This document shows, in pieces, positions 15,541 to 16,869 of a stretch of 16,869 bases of DNA. Below the pieces are notes generated by a model, which saw nothing but the letters and a program-made list of their open reading frames with translations, was not told the origin of the DNA and searched no databases. The stretch's first letter is position 1. Each line of letters starts with the position of its first letter. Source of the DNA: an uncultured Acetobacter sp. Lineage in GTDB: Bacteria; Pseudomonadota; Alphaproteobacteria; Acetobacterales; Acetobacteraceae. Where the stretch lies: positions 1 through 16,869 of the forward strand of contig NZ_CALLXM010000180.1 of the NCBI RefSeq assembly GCF_937875265.1, in the 5' to 3' direction. The position numbers were made by a program, and so were the translations under genes.

Positions 15541-16869
15541 TTAAACCAGACGGCCGTGGCAATGCTTGAATTTTTTCCCTGAACCGCACGGGCACAATGC
15601 ATTGCGCGGTGTTTCCCCCCAGCTGGAGGGGTCATCCGGCATGATTGCACTTCCACCGATAGGCGTTGCCATTGCCGGTGCGGCTCCAGGGGAAAGACCG
15701 GGGCCGGGTTCAGACGCAAACCCCGGAATTTCCGGGCTGGCGTGAATTTCAGCGGTGTTGGCAAACGGGTCCACAGTTTCCGGCGGAGCCACTTCCACAC
15801 GCGCCATCAGAGACACCACACGCTCGCGCATTTCCTCAAGCATGATACTGAACAGCTGGAAGGCTTCGTGCTTATACTCGTTCAGCGGATCTTTCTGGCC
15901 GTACGCCCGCAGACCAATGCCCTGACGAAGCTGATCCAGCGCATGCAGATGCTCTTTCCAGACCCCATCATAGGTGGTCATCAGCACCTGTTTTTCAATA
16001 AAGCGCATCAGATCCGGGCCAAGGTTGGCAGCACGGGCAGCCTGAGCCTGTATCGCGGCCTGACTAATTCGATTGGCCACTTCCTCAGCATCCATTCCGT
16101 CTTCTTTCGCCCACTCTGCAATCGGCAGATCCAGCGAGAGATTTTCATGAACAGCCTTGGTCAGCCCGGCAACATCCCACTGCTCAGCAAAGGATTTTTC
16201 CGGGATATGGCGGCCCACCATCGTGTCCACCACGTCTTCACGCGCTTCGTTCACAATGCCGGAGACATCTTCCGTCGCCATGTATTCCCGGCGCTGGGCA
16301 TACACTTCCTTGCGCTGGTCGTTCATCACGTCATCATATTTGAGCGTGTTTTTGCGCATGTCGAAGTTACGGGCTTCGACTTTCTTCTGCGCCCGTTCCA
16401 GCGCCTTGCTCAGCCACGGGTGAACAATGGCCTCACCCTCTTTCATGCCCATTTTCTGGAACATGCCGCCCATACGGTCAGACCCGAAAATACGCATCAG
16501 GTCATCTTGCAGGGAGATGAAGAAATGTGAGTTGCCAGGGTCACCCTGACGGCCAGCACGACCACGCAGCTGGTTATCAATCCGGCGACTTTCATGCCGC
16601 TCGGTGCCGATCACAAACAGACCGCCTGCCGCTTTGACAATATCATGGTCGCGCGCAACGCGTTCCCGAATGACCAGACCGGCAGCGTCACGCTCCGGTC
16701 CCTCTTCCACGCCTTCCAGCTCCTGGCCGATCAACATTTCCACGTTGCCGCCCAGTTTAATGTCCGTCCCACGGCCAGCCATGTTGGTGGCAATGGTAAT
16801 GGCACCGGGTGAGCCAGCCTGTGCAACAATCTTCGCTTCCATTTCATGGAAACGGGCATTCAGCACGTT
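15541..16869 (-). CDS. secA: Protein translocase ATPase SecA, C-terminal part (cut by window edge)
   Basis: SecA is the ATPase that drives preproteins through SecYEG. The window holds the last 442 residues; the N-terminal half lies beyond the right edge. Visible are the second nucleotide-binding domain, with NMAGRGTDIKLGG (29-41) and the arginine-rich helicase motif VI region GTERHESRRIDNQLRGRAGR (88-107). The helical scaffold and wing domains follow (FFISLQDDLMRIFGSDRM, MNDQRKEVYAQRREY, VWKEHLHALDQLRQGIGLR). The tail has a Gly/Pro linker and the zinc-binding end CPCGSGKKFKHCH, with Cys426, Cys428, Cys437 and His438 counted from the first visible residue, used for SecB or phospholipid contact. 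It ends 35 nt before yebC with no terminator. Confidence 0.97.
   Translation of the reverse strand, partial: NVLNARFHEMEAKIVAQAGSPGAITIATNMAGRGTDIKLGGNVEMLIGQELEGVEEGPERDAAGLVIRERVARDHDIVKAAGGLFVIGTERHESRRIDNQLRGRAGRQGDPGNSHFFISLQDDLMRIFGSDRMGGMFQKMGMKEGEAIVHPWLSKALERAQKKVEARNFDMRKNTLKYDDVMNDQRKEVYAQRREYMATEDVSGIVNEAREDVVDTMVGRHIPEKSFAEQWDVAGLTKAVHENLSLDLPIAEWAKEDGMDAEEVANRISQAAIQAQAARAANLGPDLMRFIEKQVLMTTYDGVWKEHLHALDQLRQGIGLRAYGQKDPLNEYKHEAFQLFSIMLEEMRERVVSLMARVEVAPPETVDPFANTAEIHASPEIPGFASEPGPGLSPGAAPAMATPIGGSAIMPDDPSSWGETPRNALCPCGSGKKFKHCHGRLV

Overview
The window is a stretch of core alphaproteobacterial chromosome, most likely from an acetic acid bacterium (Acetobacteraceae, perhaps Acetobacter). 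This rests on the gene order, the style of the proteins (proline-rich TolA, FolP with an N-terminal extension, TolB with a twin-arginine-like leader) and a moderately high GC content. The genus is an inference without any database search. All 17 recognisable genes lie on the minus strand, so transcription runs from the right edge to the left edge. I see no insertion sequence, phage, CRISPR array, tRNA, rRNA or toxin-antitoxin pair, and no sign of a transferred island.

Reading in the direction of transcription: the 3' part of secA (cut by the right edge) and yebC come first. Then come ruvC, ruvA, ruvB and ybgC, joined by three successive ATGA stop/start overlaps. Next is tolQ-tolR-tolA-tolB, closed by a rho-independent terminator at 8409..8438. 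A gap of 737 nt follows, partly AT-rich, then pal as a single gene with its own strong terminator at 7183..7214. After that come cpoB, tilS, ftsH, folP, glmM and the 5' part of thiD (cut by the left edge).

Functionally the block joins Holliday-junction processing (RuvABC), the trans-envelope Tol-Pal machine with its partners YbgC and CpoB, protein export and membrane-protein quality control (SecA, FtsH), tRNA-Ile lysidinylation (TilS), and precursor pathways: folate (FolP), amino-sugar for peptidoglycan and LPS (GlmM) and thiamine (ThiD). TolQ, TolR and TolA form the inner-membrane motor, TolB and CpoB act in the periplasm, and Pal anchors the outer membrane to peptidoglycan.

I did not find a previously undescribed system. 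The points most worth checking are: the isolation of pal between two terminators behind an unusually long leader region with a hairpin beside its ribosome-binding site; the Tat-like signal of TolB; the proline-rich TolA with a possible disulfide; the uncharacterised N-terminal extension of FolP; and several starts (TTG for tolQ, uncertain for tilS) that automatic annotation could misplace.
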